From Zobellella maritima (GTDB lineage: Bacteria; Pseudomonadota; Gammaproteobacteria; Enterobacterales; Aeromonadaceae), in NCBI RefSeq assembly GCF_003075035.1, contig NZ_QCZE01000005.1, positions 1-64,000 on the forward strand: a stretch of DNA of 64,000 bases, read 5' to 3'. Below the pieces are notes generated by a model. It saw only the letters and a list, made by a program, of their open reading frames with translations, had not been told where the DNA came from and ran no database searches. The position numbers were made by a program, and so were the translations under genes. This document shows, piece by piece, positions 22,586 through 31,967 of the stretch (within the stretch, counting starts at the first letter, position 1; each line of letters begins with the position of its first letter).

Positions 22586-23032
22586 CTAACGTTGATTGAG
22601 CCACTGATCCAACCAGATCTCGGCGGTTTGTTCGGGAGGATCCACCTGGCTGACATCGATTTCCAGCCGGGATCCGATCCGTTCCGCGCCCAGCCTGACC
22701 AGTTGATGATCCAGCTTCTGGATGGCCGCACAGAAGGTGTCGTAGCTGGAATCACCCAGGCCAATGGCGCCAAAGCGAAGGCCGTCCAGCTCGGGAAGCC
22801 GCTGCACCAGCTGCTGGTAGAAGGCCTCTATATTATCGGGCAGCTCGCCGGCTCCGTGAGTCGAGCAAATCAGTAGAAGAAAATGCTCCGGTTTGATCAA
22901 GATGTGATCAAGCTGGGGAGAAGTGTGAATAACCGTTTGATGACCCAGATCCCGCAGCTTCTCGGCCAGATGATCGGCCAGATCTTCGGCGCTGCCCAGG
23001 GTGGTGCCGATCAGTAGAGTAAAATGACTCAT
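22586..23032 (-). CDS. mioC: flavodoxin-like protein MioC
   Basis: This 148-residue FMN-binding flavodoxin resembles E. coli MioC (147), including GTTLGSAEDLADHL (phosphate loop), ICSTHGAGELPDN and GAIGLGDSSYDTFC. E. coli MioC supports biotin synthase activity in vitro. The start is ATG 23032 (MSHFTLLIGTT); the frame opens to 23089, but the extension does not fit the family. Transcription enters oriC, as in E. coli. Confidence 0.94.
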   Translation of the reverse strand: MSHFTLLIGTTLGSAEDLADHLAEKLRDLGHQTVIHTSPQLDHILIKPEHFLLLICSTHGAGELPDNIEAFYQQLVQRLPELDGLRFGAIGLGDSSYDTFCAAIQKLDHQLVRLGAERIGSRLEIDVSQVDPPEQTAEIWLDQWLNQR

Positions 23033-23131
23033 GGTGTCCTGTTGCAGATGAAATTTTCGGCATTCTACCCCTATCACCGGAAAAAGCATCCGCTTTGCCC
23101 GGTTCGATAACGGCGGGGCAACTCGGATATC

Positions 23132-23842
23132 CTAGCTGCCGACGGATCTCATATGAAACTCATGCCCTTCAAAGTTGAGTATTACCCCCAGGGGGGTGAT
23201 GCTTTTTAACCGTAACGTTGGTGATATGTTTTGGCCTTCGCGCAACATCCGATCATTGATCTTGACCATGCGATGTTCGGCATTGTCCGAGTAGATATGC
23301 ACCGACAGGCTGAGTGTGGGCAACCTGGACTGGAGCGCGGAAGGCAGCTGCCGCAGATCGATGACGCCGGGATCCTGGGGCCGTTCGGGTACTGGAGCTG
23401 GTGACGTTATGGGGGGAATTGGAGTCTGCTGTGCCAGGCCAGGCTTGGGCCGAGCCGACGGCTCGATCGTGATTTGGCTGACAGGGGGCTTGTCGAGGCG
23501 GATTTGCAATCGGGCCAGCTCAGGCGATGATGAAACCGTTGGCGCCTCGGGGGCGACGATGATGGATGTGCTCGGAAGGAGGGGGGGCTGTTCGAGCTGA
23601 CCCTTCAACCGGGACGAAATACGGTCCTGTTGCAGCCAGTCTCCTCCCACCATCCCCAGTGCATAGCCTATCCCAAGGGCTGACAAAATAAATATTATCA
23701 AGGCCAGTGGGCCCCGCCAGCGTCTGACGGCTGGCTCTGTCGTGGCGGCCTCCGGCATCATACGGACGTTATGAATATTCAGGGGCCGGGCCTGCCGACG
23801 CTGGCGTTCGGATTGCCTGAGCGCATCGAGGATATACGACAC
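23132..23842 (-). CDS. gspB: type II secretion accessory protein GspB
   Basis: This 236-residue protein has a short cytoplasmic N-terminus (SYILDALRQSERQRR), one membrane segment (about 46-66), a Pro-rich periplasmic linker and a C-terminal GspB domain (about 175-232, with VHIYSDNAEHRMVKINDRMLREG). The ExeB family works with ExeA to assemble the secretin through peptidoglycan. It follows gspA directly, with no gap. Confidence 0.88.
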   Translation of the reverse strand: MSYILDALRQSERQRRQARPLNIHNVRMMPEAATTEPAVRRWRGPLALIIFILSALGIGYALGMVGGDWLQQDRISSRLKGQLEQPPLLPSTSIIVAPEAPTVSSSPELARLQIRLDKPPVSQITIEPSARPKPGLAQQTPIPPITSPAPVPERPQDPGVIDLRQLPSALQSRLPTLSLSVHIYSDNAEHRMVKINDRMLREGQNISPTLRLKSITPLGVILNFEGHEFHMRSVGS

Positions 23843-25474
23843 CTAACCTCCCTCCCGGCTGAGCAGCGGCAAGCCTTGCACCAGACTGGCGTTAAGGTAA
23901 ATACCGGTATTGGGGCCGAAAATGCCGTCCGGGTTCAGGCCGTGCGCCTGCTGAAAGGCCTTTACCTCTTTCATTAGCTGCTCATCATAGCGCGCGGCCG
24001 GACGCGGGGGGCGACCCTGCCAGCGGGCCAGCTGTTGCTCCAGCCAGGTGACTGTCTTGCCCTGGCTGCCCGGGTAGAGGGGATCCTGATAATCGGGTGG
24101 CGGGCGCCAGAGCAGGACATAGCTGCCGGGCCAGTAATCTTCCAGTTCTGCTAGGGAAAGGGATGTCATTCGGTCACCAATGATCAGGCTGGCCCGATCC
24201 TGCTCGGTATCAATATGGGTAAGGGTGGCATAAACGGCTGCGCCGTCCGGCCTGGTCAACTTGAACACGGCCGGGTGGTTCTGCTGTCGCAAGGTGCCGA
24301 GACCGGCTTCCTGAAAGGAGCAATCCAGCTGTCGGCTGCGGGCAAAGCGGCATACCACGGGATGATCCGCCGGCTGATATTCGATACCCCAGAGGGAAAA
24401 CAGCCGTTGGTAGGCCAGGATCTGGCTGAAATCCGTGGTTAGGGTAGGGGGCCATTGCCAGATATCCTCGCTGTCTATCGGCCCCGTGCTCAGAGATGCC
24501 ACCCGTTCGGTTGCGGTCTTGTCCACTGGCCCGGATTCGACCTGTTGGATGTCTGGTGTCGGCCAGAAGCGTGGCCCGTCTAGCTGGCTGCCGGCCAGCA
24601 GGCCGATAGCGAGCAGCAGCAGGCCACCAGCCCAGGCGAGGGGACGGCGGAATTTGCTGATGTCTGGTTTACCCAACACTTCATACGCCGCCTTATTGAG
24701 GGTGGCCAGCTCTACCCTGGGCTGTCGCTGGACATAGGCACCGAGCAGGGCCCGGTCGCAGATTACATTGACCAATCTGGGGATGCCCTGGGTAATTCGA
24801 TAGAGCTTTTTCAGGCTGGCGGGTTGGAACAGGGGAGCTTCGATGCCGGCCACCGCCAGCCGGTGGGCAATATAGGCCTGCATTTCCTTGTAACAGAGGG
24901 GAGCCAGGTGATAACGGGCGGTAATGCGTTGGGCCAGCTGGCGCAATTCGGGGTGGTTCAGCTTTTCCAGCAGTTCGGGCTGGCCCAGCAGGATGATCTG
25001 TAACAGCTTATGTTGATTGGTTTCCAGGTTGGTTAGCAGCCGGATCTGTTCCAGCACCTCGGTGGACAGATTCTGCGCCTCGTCGATGATCAGCACGATA
25101 CGGCGCCCCTGGCCGTGGGCCTGGAGCAAGTGGGTGTTGATGGCATCGGTCAGTGGTTTGAGCCTGTGTTCTCCTTCTTCAATCGGGATTTCCAGTTCGT
25201 CACAGATGGCGGACAGTAACTCCTGAGCGTTACATCTGGGGTTCAGGATAAAAGCCAGATCGGTTTGCGCAGGAACCTGTTCCAACAGGCAACGGCAGAC
25301 GGTGGTCTTGCCCGTGCCCACCTCACCGGTGAGCAGCACGAAGCCACCGTCACTGTTCAGGCCATAATGCAGATGGGCAAGCGCTTCTCTGTGTTGCTGG
25401 CTGAGATAGAGGTAGCGAGGATCCGGTGCAATGGAAAAGGGTAATTCGCTCAGGCCGAAATAGTTGCCGTACAT
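23843..25474 (-). CDS. gspA: ExeA/GspA-type AAA ATPase with peptidoglycan-binding domain
   Basis: This 543-residue inner-membrane ATPase has Walker A GEVGTGKT (50-57) and Walker B VLIIDEAQ in its AAA domain (1-265). A membrane segment follows (about 270-292), then a periplasmic C39-like region and a C-terminal PG_binding_1 domain (with FQQAHGLNPDGIFGPNT). In Aeromonas ExeA remodels peptidoglycan contacts so that the ExeD secretin can multimerise. I took ATG 25474 (MYGNYFGL), nine bases after AGGG; ATG 25483 is possible. It is divergent from the VpsR-like gene. Confidence 0.92.
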   Translation of the reverse strand: MYGNYFGLSELPFSIAPDPRYLYLSQQHREALAHLHYGLNSDGGFVLLTGEVGTGKTTVCRCLLEQVPAQTDLAFILNPRCNAQELLSAICDELEIPIEEGEHRLKPLTDAINTHLLQAHGQGRRIVLIIDEAQNLSTEVLEQIRLLTNLETNQHKLLQIILLGQPELLEKLNHPELRQLAQRITARYHLAPLCYKEMQAYIAHRLAVAGIEAPLFQPASLKKLYRITQGIPRLVNVICDRALLGAYVQRQPRVELATLNKAAYEVLGKPDISKFRRPLAWAGGLLLLAIGLLAGSQLDGPRFWPTPDIQQVESGPVDKTATERVASLSTGPIDSEDIWQWPPTLTTDFSQILAYQRLFSLWGIEYQPADHPVVCRFARSRQLDCSFQEAGLGTLRQQNHPAVFKLTRPDGAAVYATLTHIDTEQDRASLIIGDRMTSLSLAELEDYWPGSYVLLWRPPPDYQDPLYPGSQGKTVTWLEQQLARWQGRPPRPAARYDEQLMKEVKAFQQAHGLNPDGIFGPNTGIYLNASLVQGLPLLSREGG

Positions 25475-25677
25475 GATAACCATCCCTGTGCTCTCGTCAT
25501 GTTAACTATAGAAGCTCACCCGCTGCTTTAGCTATATGCCGTCAGGTTCTTTATACCAGTGAGTGAACAATATTTTCGAATTGACAGATTTTTGCGGCTT
25601 GGTGGGAAAAAGACAGGGGGAGGTGCATATGTACTAAACTGGGAATAGTCTGTTCCAGGAAAGGATAGGACGCAAGG

Positions 25678-27075
25678 ATGATACAACAACAGGCAGGATG
25701 CAGAGTTAAACAAGAACAGGAACCCAGAAAAGTAATATATGTCAATCTATCCCAGTCACAAGAGCAGGCTCCGGCAGCATTACTGGATGAATGGCAGCTG
25801 ATCCAGGTCAGTTCATTAGAAGCGGCCAGTGATGTGTTAAATAAGCATATGTTTCATGTGGGGCTTGTTCGCCTGGGAAAGCTGGCAGAGGATGAACGCG
25901 CAGAGCTGGAGCATTTTTTTGAACAGATGCCCTCGCTGTTCTGGATTGCTCTGATTGATGAATCCTGCATCCCGAAAGACGAGCTCAGTCGGTTGGTTTA
26001 TGAGTATTTCTTTGATTATTACACCTTGCCGCTAACGGATGATGGCCATTTTCTGTCTGCCACCCTGGGACATACCTATGGCCTGGGACTGTTGAAGGAA
26101 TATGAGTGGCGGCAACGCCAGTACCGGGAGGAATATCAGATGGTGGGCGCCAGCCCGGCCATCATGCTGGTGTTCAGCCAGATCCGTAAGGTTGCCGGAG
26201 TGGATGCTGCTGTACTGCTTACCGGCAGCAGCGGCACCGGTAAGGAGCTGATCGCCCGCGCCATTCACCAGCGCTCCCGCCGCCAATCGGGGCCATTTAT
26301 CGCAATCAACTGTGGCGCCCTGCCCGGCAGCCTGGTTCAGGCTGAATTATTCGGTCATGAGAAAGGTGCCTTTACCGGGGCGCACTGCCGTAAAACCGGA
26401 CGGATTGAAGCGGCCGCAGGGGGTACCCTGTTTCTTGATGAAATCGGCGATCTCCCCCTGGAACAACAGGTTAATCTGCTGCGCTTTTTGCAAGAAGAAA
26501 CCATAGAACGGTTGGGGGGGACAGAGAGCCTGCATATCGATGCTCGGGTGATAGCGGCGACTCATGTTGATCTTGAGGCGGCGGTTCGGGATGGAGCGTT
26601 CAGGGAAGATCTTTACTATCGACTGGATGTACTCAGCATCTATGTGCCGGATCTCAAGGAGCGGGATGGTGACATCGAACTGCTGGCCAACTACTTTTTT
26701 CGGAAATTCACCCAGGATCAGCATTGCCGGATCAGGGGCTTTAGCCGCCAGGCCATTATCGCCATGAACAATCATGACTGGCCGGGAAATATCCGTGAAC
26801 TGATCAACCGGGTGCGCAAGGCCATAGTGATGAGTGAAAATCGCTTGCTGACCCCGTCCGATTTGGGGCTGGAGGAGGTCGAAGCCAGCCAGTGCTTGCC
26901 GACCCTGGAGCAGGTACGGGAGCAGGCCGAGGTGTCGGCCATCAAACATAGTCTTATTCATACCGGTAATAATGTATCGTCTGCAGCTCGTATGCTGGGA
27001 ATATCTCGGGTGACCCTATATCGGCTGATGGATAAATATGGGATAGGAGGAACCTCCAAAGAACGGTCTGGATAA
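25678..27075 (+). CDS. VpsR-like sigma-54-type transcriptional activator
   Basis: The 465-residue protein has an N-terminal receiver-like domain (about 18-130), an AAA+ domain (about 150-385) and a Fis-type HTH (431-455, NNVSSAARMLGISRVTLYRL). Walker A GSSGTGKE lies at 183-190, GAFTGA at 230-235 and LFLDEIGD from 251. Its receiver end (FFDYYTLPL..........LGHTYG) and the AAA core closely match V. cholerae VpsR, a c-di-GMP-responsive activator of biofilm and type II secretion genes. The start has AGGATAGGA seven bases upstream. It stands between and divergent from gspAB, and convergent with gspD. Confidence 0.85.
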   Translation: MIQQQAGCRVKQEQEPRKVIYVNLSQSQEQAPAALLDEWQLIQVSSLEAASDVLNKHMFHVGLVRLGKLAEDERAELEHFFEQMPSLFWIALIDESCIPKDELSRLVYEYFFDYYTLPLTDDGHFLSATLGHTYGLGLLKEYEWRQRQYREEYQMVGASPAIMLVFSQIRKVAGVDAAVLLTGSSGTGKELIARAIHQRSRRQSGPFIAINCGALPGSLVQAELFGHEKGAFTGAHCRKTGRIEAAAGGTLFLDEIGDLPLEQQVNLLRFLQEETIERLGGTESLHIDARVIAATHVDLEAAVRDGAFREDLYYRLDVLSIYVPDLKERDGDIELLANYFFRKFTQDQHCRIRGFSRQAIIAMNNHDWPGNIRELINRVRKAIVMSENRLLTPSDLGLEEVEASQCLPTLEQVREQAEVSAIKHSLIHTGNNVSSAARMLGISRVTLYRLMDKYGIGGTSKERSG

Positions 27076-27581
27076 GTGTATCTTACATGCAACACTTTTT
27101 TTGGGGCTCGATCCTCGTCCTGTTATTTATATTTAATTTCAGATAGTTGCTTATTTGGTGTGGTTTTTGCCTTTAGTTTAAGATGGTCAACGGCTGGATT
27201 GCGACAGGATAATGAATAAGGTTGTACGAATACAGGTAATGCGACGGAAAACGGGAAATGGGAGTCAGGTTATACGTGATAAAGTACCCTATTTCGGGGG
27301 CTGCGTTGAAGAGCGCTGGCCACCATATATCGTGTTATGGGATGAATACTTCCCGCGTTTTTCAGATAAAAGGCGACGGCTTATTTAGGCTAATTCTCAT
27401 TTGAGTCAAAGTGCGTATTAGATGATTTTTAGGTGGCTGCAGATGATGCTCCTGCCATTCAGCACTTCATTATTAATAAATATTCGTTTTGTTCATTCAT
27501 TAATGAAAAACCGAGAACTTGGCTACTGAATGCCCTTGCCGGGATGCCGAAAAACCCTTACCTGCTGGTGTCCTGGCACAC
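27076..27581. other. 506-bp A/T-rich gap between the VpsR-like gene and gspD
   Basis: Both flanking genes end here. The stretch is richer in A and T than its surroundings. Apart from one short open frame (27212-27388) I see no gene, and no clear terminator for either neighbour. Confidence 0.5.
27212..27388 (+). CDS. possible small protein of unknown function (58 aa)
   Basis: An ATG frame encodes a basic, aromatic-rich peptide beginning MNKVVRIQVMRRKTG and containing YFGGCVEERWPPYIVLWDEYF, with no membrane segment. AGGA lies only two bases before the start, which is poor spacing. I recognise no family. It may be a remnant of a decayed gene. Confidence 0.25.
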   Translation: MNKVVRIQVMRRKTGNGSQVIRDKVPYFGGCVEERWPPYIVLWDEYFPRFSDKRRRLI

Positions 27582-29723
27582 CTACATTGTGACTCCTTTC
27601 AGCTTTTTCCGGTATTCCTGGGTGACAGAGCGGGCATCCTGCTGATTGGTGACTGCGGTAGGGGTAATCAGCACCACCAGTTCGGTGCGTCTGACATTGG
27701 TGCCGCTGCTGCCGAATAACCAGCCCAGGATCGGTACATGACGGAGACCGGGAACTCCCTGGCTGTCCTGAGTCTTGTTTTCCCGGATCAACCCCCCCAG
27801 CACCAGGGTTTCTCCGCTCTGAATTGCTACCCGGGTGTCTATCTTGCGCTGGGTGATGGTGGGGGAGTCGATACCCGAGGTGGTGGTTTTTGCCACATCG
27901 TTGACCTCCTGGGCTATTTCCAACACCACCATGCCGCCGGCATTGACCCTGGGGGTTACCTCGAGCAGTACCCCGGTATCCTTGAACTGGATATTGCTGG
28001 TGATATTGAGATTGTCGCTGCTGGTGTTGGTGGTTTCCGAGGTACGCACCGGTACCTGGTCGCCGACCCGTATTATGGCGGTGTGGTTATCCAGCACCAT
28101 CAATGAGGGTGAAGACACCACATTGAGCTTGGAGTCGCTGGCCAGGGCGGTCAGCAGGGCACGGGTGCCGCTGGCATTGAAGACTTCATAGGTCGCCGAG
28201 GCCGCGACGCCGCCATCGAAGGGGGAGGGAATGGGCAGGCTGCCGACGGCGCCGACCCCGGTACGGCCTCCTCCCAGGTTGTGCTTGAAGAACCACTGCA
28301 GGCCATAGCGAAGTTCGTCCTCCAGGCTGACTTCCACTATGGTGGCTTCTACCAGAACTTGTAACGGCTGGATATCCAGACGCTTGATGGCCTGCTCCAC
28401 CTTTTCATAATCGTTGCTGGAGGCCATTACCACCAGGGCGTTACGCTCCAGATCGGCGATGATACTGACATCGCCCACACCCAGGTTGGGCCCCTGAAGG
28501 CCAGCCAGGTTAGCAGTCGTGTTTGCAGATGAAGGCTCAGGACGACTCCGTGATGACGACTCTGTTGTTTTGGTTTTTAAGGAAGCGGCTTCAGGGCGAC
28601 CCCTGTCGTTGCTAACGCTGTTTCTGCGCTGATGTTCAAACAGTTGATCCAGCAATTCGGCCAGGTTGTCGGCTCTGCCGTTTTGCACATGGTATACATA
28701 CATATTCAGGCCTCGGGGATTTTCCGCCCGATCAAGCCGTTCTATCCAGATGCGGGCATCGGTCAGGTAGCGCTCCTGGGGGGTGATCACCAGCAGGGCA
28801 TTGAGCCGCTCTATGGGCAGATAACGGACCATGCCGGCCAGCGGACCTTCGGCCTGATCGCCAAATATGGCCTGCAGCTCGTTGACCATGATGTCGGCGC
28901 TGGTGGCCTGCAGCCGGAACAGGCCGACCGACATGCCCCTCAGCTGATCCACATCGAAAATGCCGACCGTATCGCGGATATTTTGCAGTTCATCCCGGGT
29001 GCCAACCAGGGTCAGTATATTGCGTCTGTCGTCTACCACCAGTACCCCCTGACTGGGTTTGATGGGTTCTAGGATCTTTTCCATTTCCCGGGCGCCTATG
29101 TAGCGCATGGGCAGGATCAGCATCTGGTAGCCCCGTTCGGCGGCCAGTGCCAGGCGAGGGTTCAGGGAAGCAGGAGGCACTTCGGTGGCGGGCACTATCT
29201 CGAACAGGTTGTTGCGCTGGGTCAGGGCGGCGCCGTGGGTATGTAACAGGCTTTCCAGGGTGGGCAGCAGGGCTTCCCGCGTGATAGGGCGGCTGGTTTG
29301 CAGGTATACCTGACCGCGTACCCTGTCATCCAGGCTGTAGTTCAGCTGTAGTATGTCGCCCAGTATGGTTTTGACAACCTCGGCAATATCCGAACCCTGG
29401 AAGTTAAGTGTGATATCGCCGGGCTCCGGTTCAACTGCCGCCACCCGGCCGGCTTGTCCCAGATTGACGAAATTGCCTGACCCCCGGTAGATTTCGGATC
29501 GGTTTTGTCGGGCGACCGGGTTTTCTGCAGCCTGAATTTGTACCTGGGGAGGGCGAGGACTGCTTTGCTGAGGTTCTCGTACCTGAACCCTGTTACCGGC
29601 GGAGCCGGGTGTACTCCAGGGTTTGTCCATGGCACTCCTGTCCCCGGTGGGTGTGGTACAGGCGATTAACACGACACTGGCGAGGGCGGTAAACAGCCAT
29701 TTTGTTTGGTGTGAAGTTGTCAT
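27582..29723 (-). CDS. gspD: type II secretion outer-membrane secretin GspD (lipoprotein type)
   Basis: GspD forms the outer-membrane channel. The 713-residue protein begins with a lipoprotein signal (lipobox LIAC, Cys22), then N0-N3 domains (about 95-430) and the C-terminal secretin domain with VPVRTSETTN and LVVLITPTAV. The N3 region holds a Ser/Thr/Arg-rich insertion (about 380-410). A lipidated secretin at the end of the operon matches the Xps pattern. It is 14 bp after gspN. Confidence 0.93.
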   Translation of the reverse strand: MTTSHQTKWLFTALASVVLIACTTPTGDRSAMDKPWSTPGSAGNRVQVREPQQSSPRPPQVQIQAAENPVARQNRSEIYRGSGNFVNLGQAGRVAAVEPEPGDITLNFQGSDIAEVVKTILGDILQLNYSLDDRVRGQVYLQTSRPITREALLPTLESLLHTHGAALTQRNNLFEIVPATEVPPASLNPRLALAAERGYQMLILPMRYIGAREMEKILEPIKPSQGVLVVDDRRNILTLVGTRDELQNIRDTVGIFDVDQLRGMSVGLFRLQATSADIMVNELQAIFGDQAEGPLAGMVRYLPIERLNALLVITPQERYLTDARIWIERLDRAENPRGLNMYVYHVQNGRADNLAELLDQLFEHQRRNSVSNDRGRPEAASLKTKTTESSSRSRPEPSSANTTANLAGLQGPNLGVGDVSIIADLERNALVVMASSNDYEKVEQAIKRLDIQPLQVLVEATIVEVSLEDELRYGLQWFFKHNLGGGRTGVGAVGSLPIPSPFDGGVAASATYEVFNASGTRALLTALASDSKLNVVSSPSLMVLDNHTAIIRVGDQVPVRTSETTNTSSDNLNITSNIQFKDTGVLLEVTPRVNAGGMVVLEIAQEVNDVAKTTTSGIDSPTITQRKIDTRVAIQSGETLVLGGLIRENKTQDSQGVPGLRHVPILGWLFGSSGTNVRRTELVVLITPTAVTNQQDARSVTQEYRKKLKGVTM

Positions 29724-29737
29724 AGTGGCACTCGCTG

Positions 29738-30271
29738 TTATCCCTGGTTGTCATTATTTATTTCGGTTGCCGCTTTGGTGTTTGCGTGTTGCTCCGGCTT
29801 TTCCTGCTGCGGATCTGGCTTGGTTATGCTTTCCGGCTCCGGAAGCCGCCTGGGCTCCCGGAGCTCCAACAGCAGCTGCTGCTCGCCATCCGTCAGGATA
29901 ACGGCCTCGGCCTGTATTTCTTCCAGCTGCCAGCCCCCATCCAGGTACATGCCGGCTTCAAGCCGGAGGCGAGCTTCGCCCCGGCGTTGACTAAGCAGTG
30001 CCAGTTGTTGCTCGCCCTTCCATACCACCCCGGTCAGCCGCCATTTTTCCTTTAGCGCCGCCGCCGTTTCGCTGGTGTCATCGCTATCTTCGGTTTGCCG
30101 GGGACGGCGGCGGTCGTCGAACAAGGGACGGACGATGATTTCCTGAAAACTGTCAAGGGGAGGGTAGGCCGGCTGGCCCGTTCCGTTATCGCTGTTCGGC
30201 TGGGCATCAGCCGGCAAGGCCAGCAATGCCGGCAAGGTGATAATCAGCAGACGACCGAGCAGGCTGTTCAT
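29738..30271 (-). CDS. gspN: GspN/XpsN-like periplasmic type II secretion protein
   Basis: The 177-residue protein has a cleavable signal-like N-terminus (to about residue 23, ADA) and a small domain around PLFDDRRRP and LTGVVWKGEQQLALL. That domain resembles the HR domain of GspC, and the tail is Pro/Glu-rich. In Xanthomonas the gene at this place is xpsN, whose product links XpsL-M to the secretin in place of GspC. No PDZ or coiled-coil domain is present. It overlaps gspM by 4 nt. The name rests on position and the HR-like motif. Confidence 0.7.
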   Translation of the reverse strand: MNSLLGRLLIITLPALLALPADAQPNSDNGTGQPAYPPLDSFQEIIVRPLFDDRRRPRQTEDSDDTSETAAALKEKWRLTGVVWKGEQQLALLSQRRGEARLRLEAGMYLDGGWQLEEIQAEAVILTDGEQQLLLELREPRRLPEPESITKPDPQQEKPEQHANTKAATEINNDNQG

Positions 30272-30882
30272 GGCACCCTCTTTTGGCTGTAACCAAGCAA
30301 ATTGAAGCGGATATCCAGGGAGGGAATGTTCTGGTAGCTGGGATCCCGGCGTCGGTTGATCGGCAGATTACGGATGACCCTGATATTTCTGCGTCTGTGG
30401 CTGGCCGAGATCACCAGGTCGTTGATAAACAACATGGGCCGGCCGGATTCCAGGGCATGGAACAGGGGGACCAGCTGTCCTATCTCTCCCCTCAGATGCA
30501 CCCTGATGGCGATACCAGGAAGCGGGGTCATGGTTTTGAGTTCGACGTTTTGAATACTGACCAGCTGACCACCACTGTGGCTGACCAGTTGGTTAAGGTG
30601 CTGTTGCAGCCAGGCGGAGGACAGGGAGGGGCGGGTTTCGGGCAGGTAGAGTTCGGCACTGGGATTTTCTCTTTGCAGCCTCTGCAGGGTCAGTTCGGTC
30701 TGTTCCAGATCATCGGACAAATGCCGGTAGTGGCTAAGCTGGTTTTCTAGCCGGTCCAGAGTGGCGCCCTGTTGGATAAACAGGCTGAACAGGGGATGGA
30801 TAAGCAGGATGAATACCAGCAGCAGGGCACAGACCAGGATGGCGACGGCGGCCAGCTGTTGTTGTCTGGCACCGAGCCTCAT
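30268..30882 (-). CDS. gspM: type II secretion inner-membrane protein GspM
   Basis: The 204-residue bitopic protein has a short cytoplasmic N-terminus, one membrane segment (about 11-33, AAVAILVCALLLVFILLI), a coiled coil (about 38-70) and a periplasmic ferredoxin-like region. It partners GspL in the inner-membrane platform. It overlaps gspL and gspN by 4 nt each. Confidence 0.82.
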   Translation of the reverse strand: MRLGARQQQLAAVAILVCALLLVFILLIHPLFSLFIQQGATLDRLENQLSHYRHLSDDLEQTELTLQRLQRENPSAELYLPETRPSLSSAWLQQHLNQLVSHSGGQLVSIQNVELKTMTPLPGIAIRVHLRGEIGQLVPLFHALESGRPMLFINDLVISASHRRRNIRVIRNLPINRRRDPSYQNIPSLDIRFNLLGYSQKRVP

Positions 30883-31955
30883 GGCGCCGCCTCTTCCCCA
30901 AAACGGGCGGCCATCATGAATCTGTCTTTACCGGTGGCCGGATTGTTGGTTACCGGAGAGCTGAAACGCACATCATAAAACAGCGACGATGCTTCTATCT
31001 GGCCGATCAGTTCGGAGGCACTGGCCGACTCTCCTCTTATTTGCAGCGAGTCCTTGTTAAGTTCGAAGTGATTGAGCCAGGTATGGTCCGGCAGTAGCCG
31101 GGTCAGTTCATCAAGCAGCATCAACACGGAAGGGGCGCTTGCTTTTTCTTTCACCAGGAATAATCGGTTTGCCTGCAACGCCTCCAGCTGTTGCTTGAGT
31201 TGAGCCGTCTTTTCAGCCCGGCTCTTGGGTATCGCCAGCTCGGCCGACAGTGATTCAATTCTGGCCTGGCGCTGGTAGAGGGGGATGGCGATCACCAGCA
31301 ACAGCATCACCAGTATCAGCATGCCGTTGAGGGCACGCAGGCGTTGTACCTTGCTAAGCCCGGCATTTTTCGGGGAGTTAAGGGGAATGACGGGGGAGTC
31401 CGGCAGATCGGCGGCCTGCAGTCCGGAGGGCTGTATGCCCATCTCCCTGAGTTCGGCCAGCCGGGGATCAAGCCGTGCCTTGGGGATCAGCAATAGCCCG
31501 ACCAGGATCAAGGCGTTGTCTTTTTGCCACTCCAGTATGCGATAGCCAAAATAGACCTGTTGAGCCTGAAAAGGGGTATGTTTATCCATTTCGAAGGTCA
31601 GCACATTGCTCAGCTTGGCGGCGGTGATGGCGGGGAGCCGGAGCCGGGTATACAGCAATTCGGTGATGGGCAGGTAGAGCTGGATTTGTTCGGCCTGGGC
31701 CAGTAACTGTTTTTGCTCCCTGCTTGGTTGACCTTCGAGCTCCAGCGGGCTATCGAGAGAACCGGACACCAGCCGGTAGCGGCCCTGCTCAAGGTGGACG
31801 ATCAGTTGTTGTTTGTGCCTGAACAGCCAGCTACGCATCCGGGCTGGCAGCAACGCAAACAGCTGGCCAGTCCACCAGTGCCAGCATCCGGATACTGTCT
31901 GGAGCAGGGGCTGGCCCCAGTGTTGCAGGCTATGCGTTAACTTTTCCCCATCCAT
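30879..31955 (-). CDS. gspL: type II secretion protein GspL (short, PilN-like type)
   Basis: The 358-residue protein has a cytoplasmic PilM/actin-like part (about 40-180), a membrane segment (about 208-228, NGMLILVMLLLVIAIPLY) and a PilN-like periplasmic domain with a coiled coil. GspL recruits the GspE ATPase to the membrane. It is similar in length to XpsL. The start has GGAG seven bases upstream. Confidence 0.82.
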   Translation of the reverse strand: MDGEKLTHSLQHWGQPLLQTVSGCWHWWTGQLFALLPARMRSWLFRHKQQLIVHLEQGRYRLVSGSLDSPLELEGQPSREQKQLLAQAEQIQLYLPITELLYTRLRLPAITAAKLSNVLTFEMDKHTPFQAQQVYFGYRILEWQKDNALILVGLLLIPKARLDPRLAELREMGIQPSGLQAADLPDSPVIPLNSPKNAGLSKVQRLRALNGMLILVMLLLVIAIPLYQRQARIESLSAELAIPKSRAEKTAQLKQQLEALQANRLFLVKEKASAPSVLMLLDELTRLLPDHTWLNHFELNKDSLQIRGESASASELIGQIEASSLFYDVRFSSPVTNNPATGKDRFMMAARFGEEAAP

Positions 31956-31967
31956 AGGGAATCTCCA

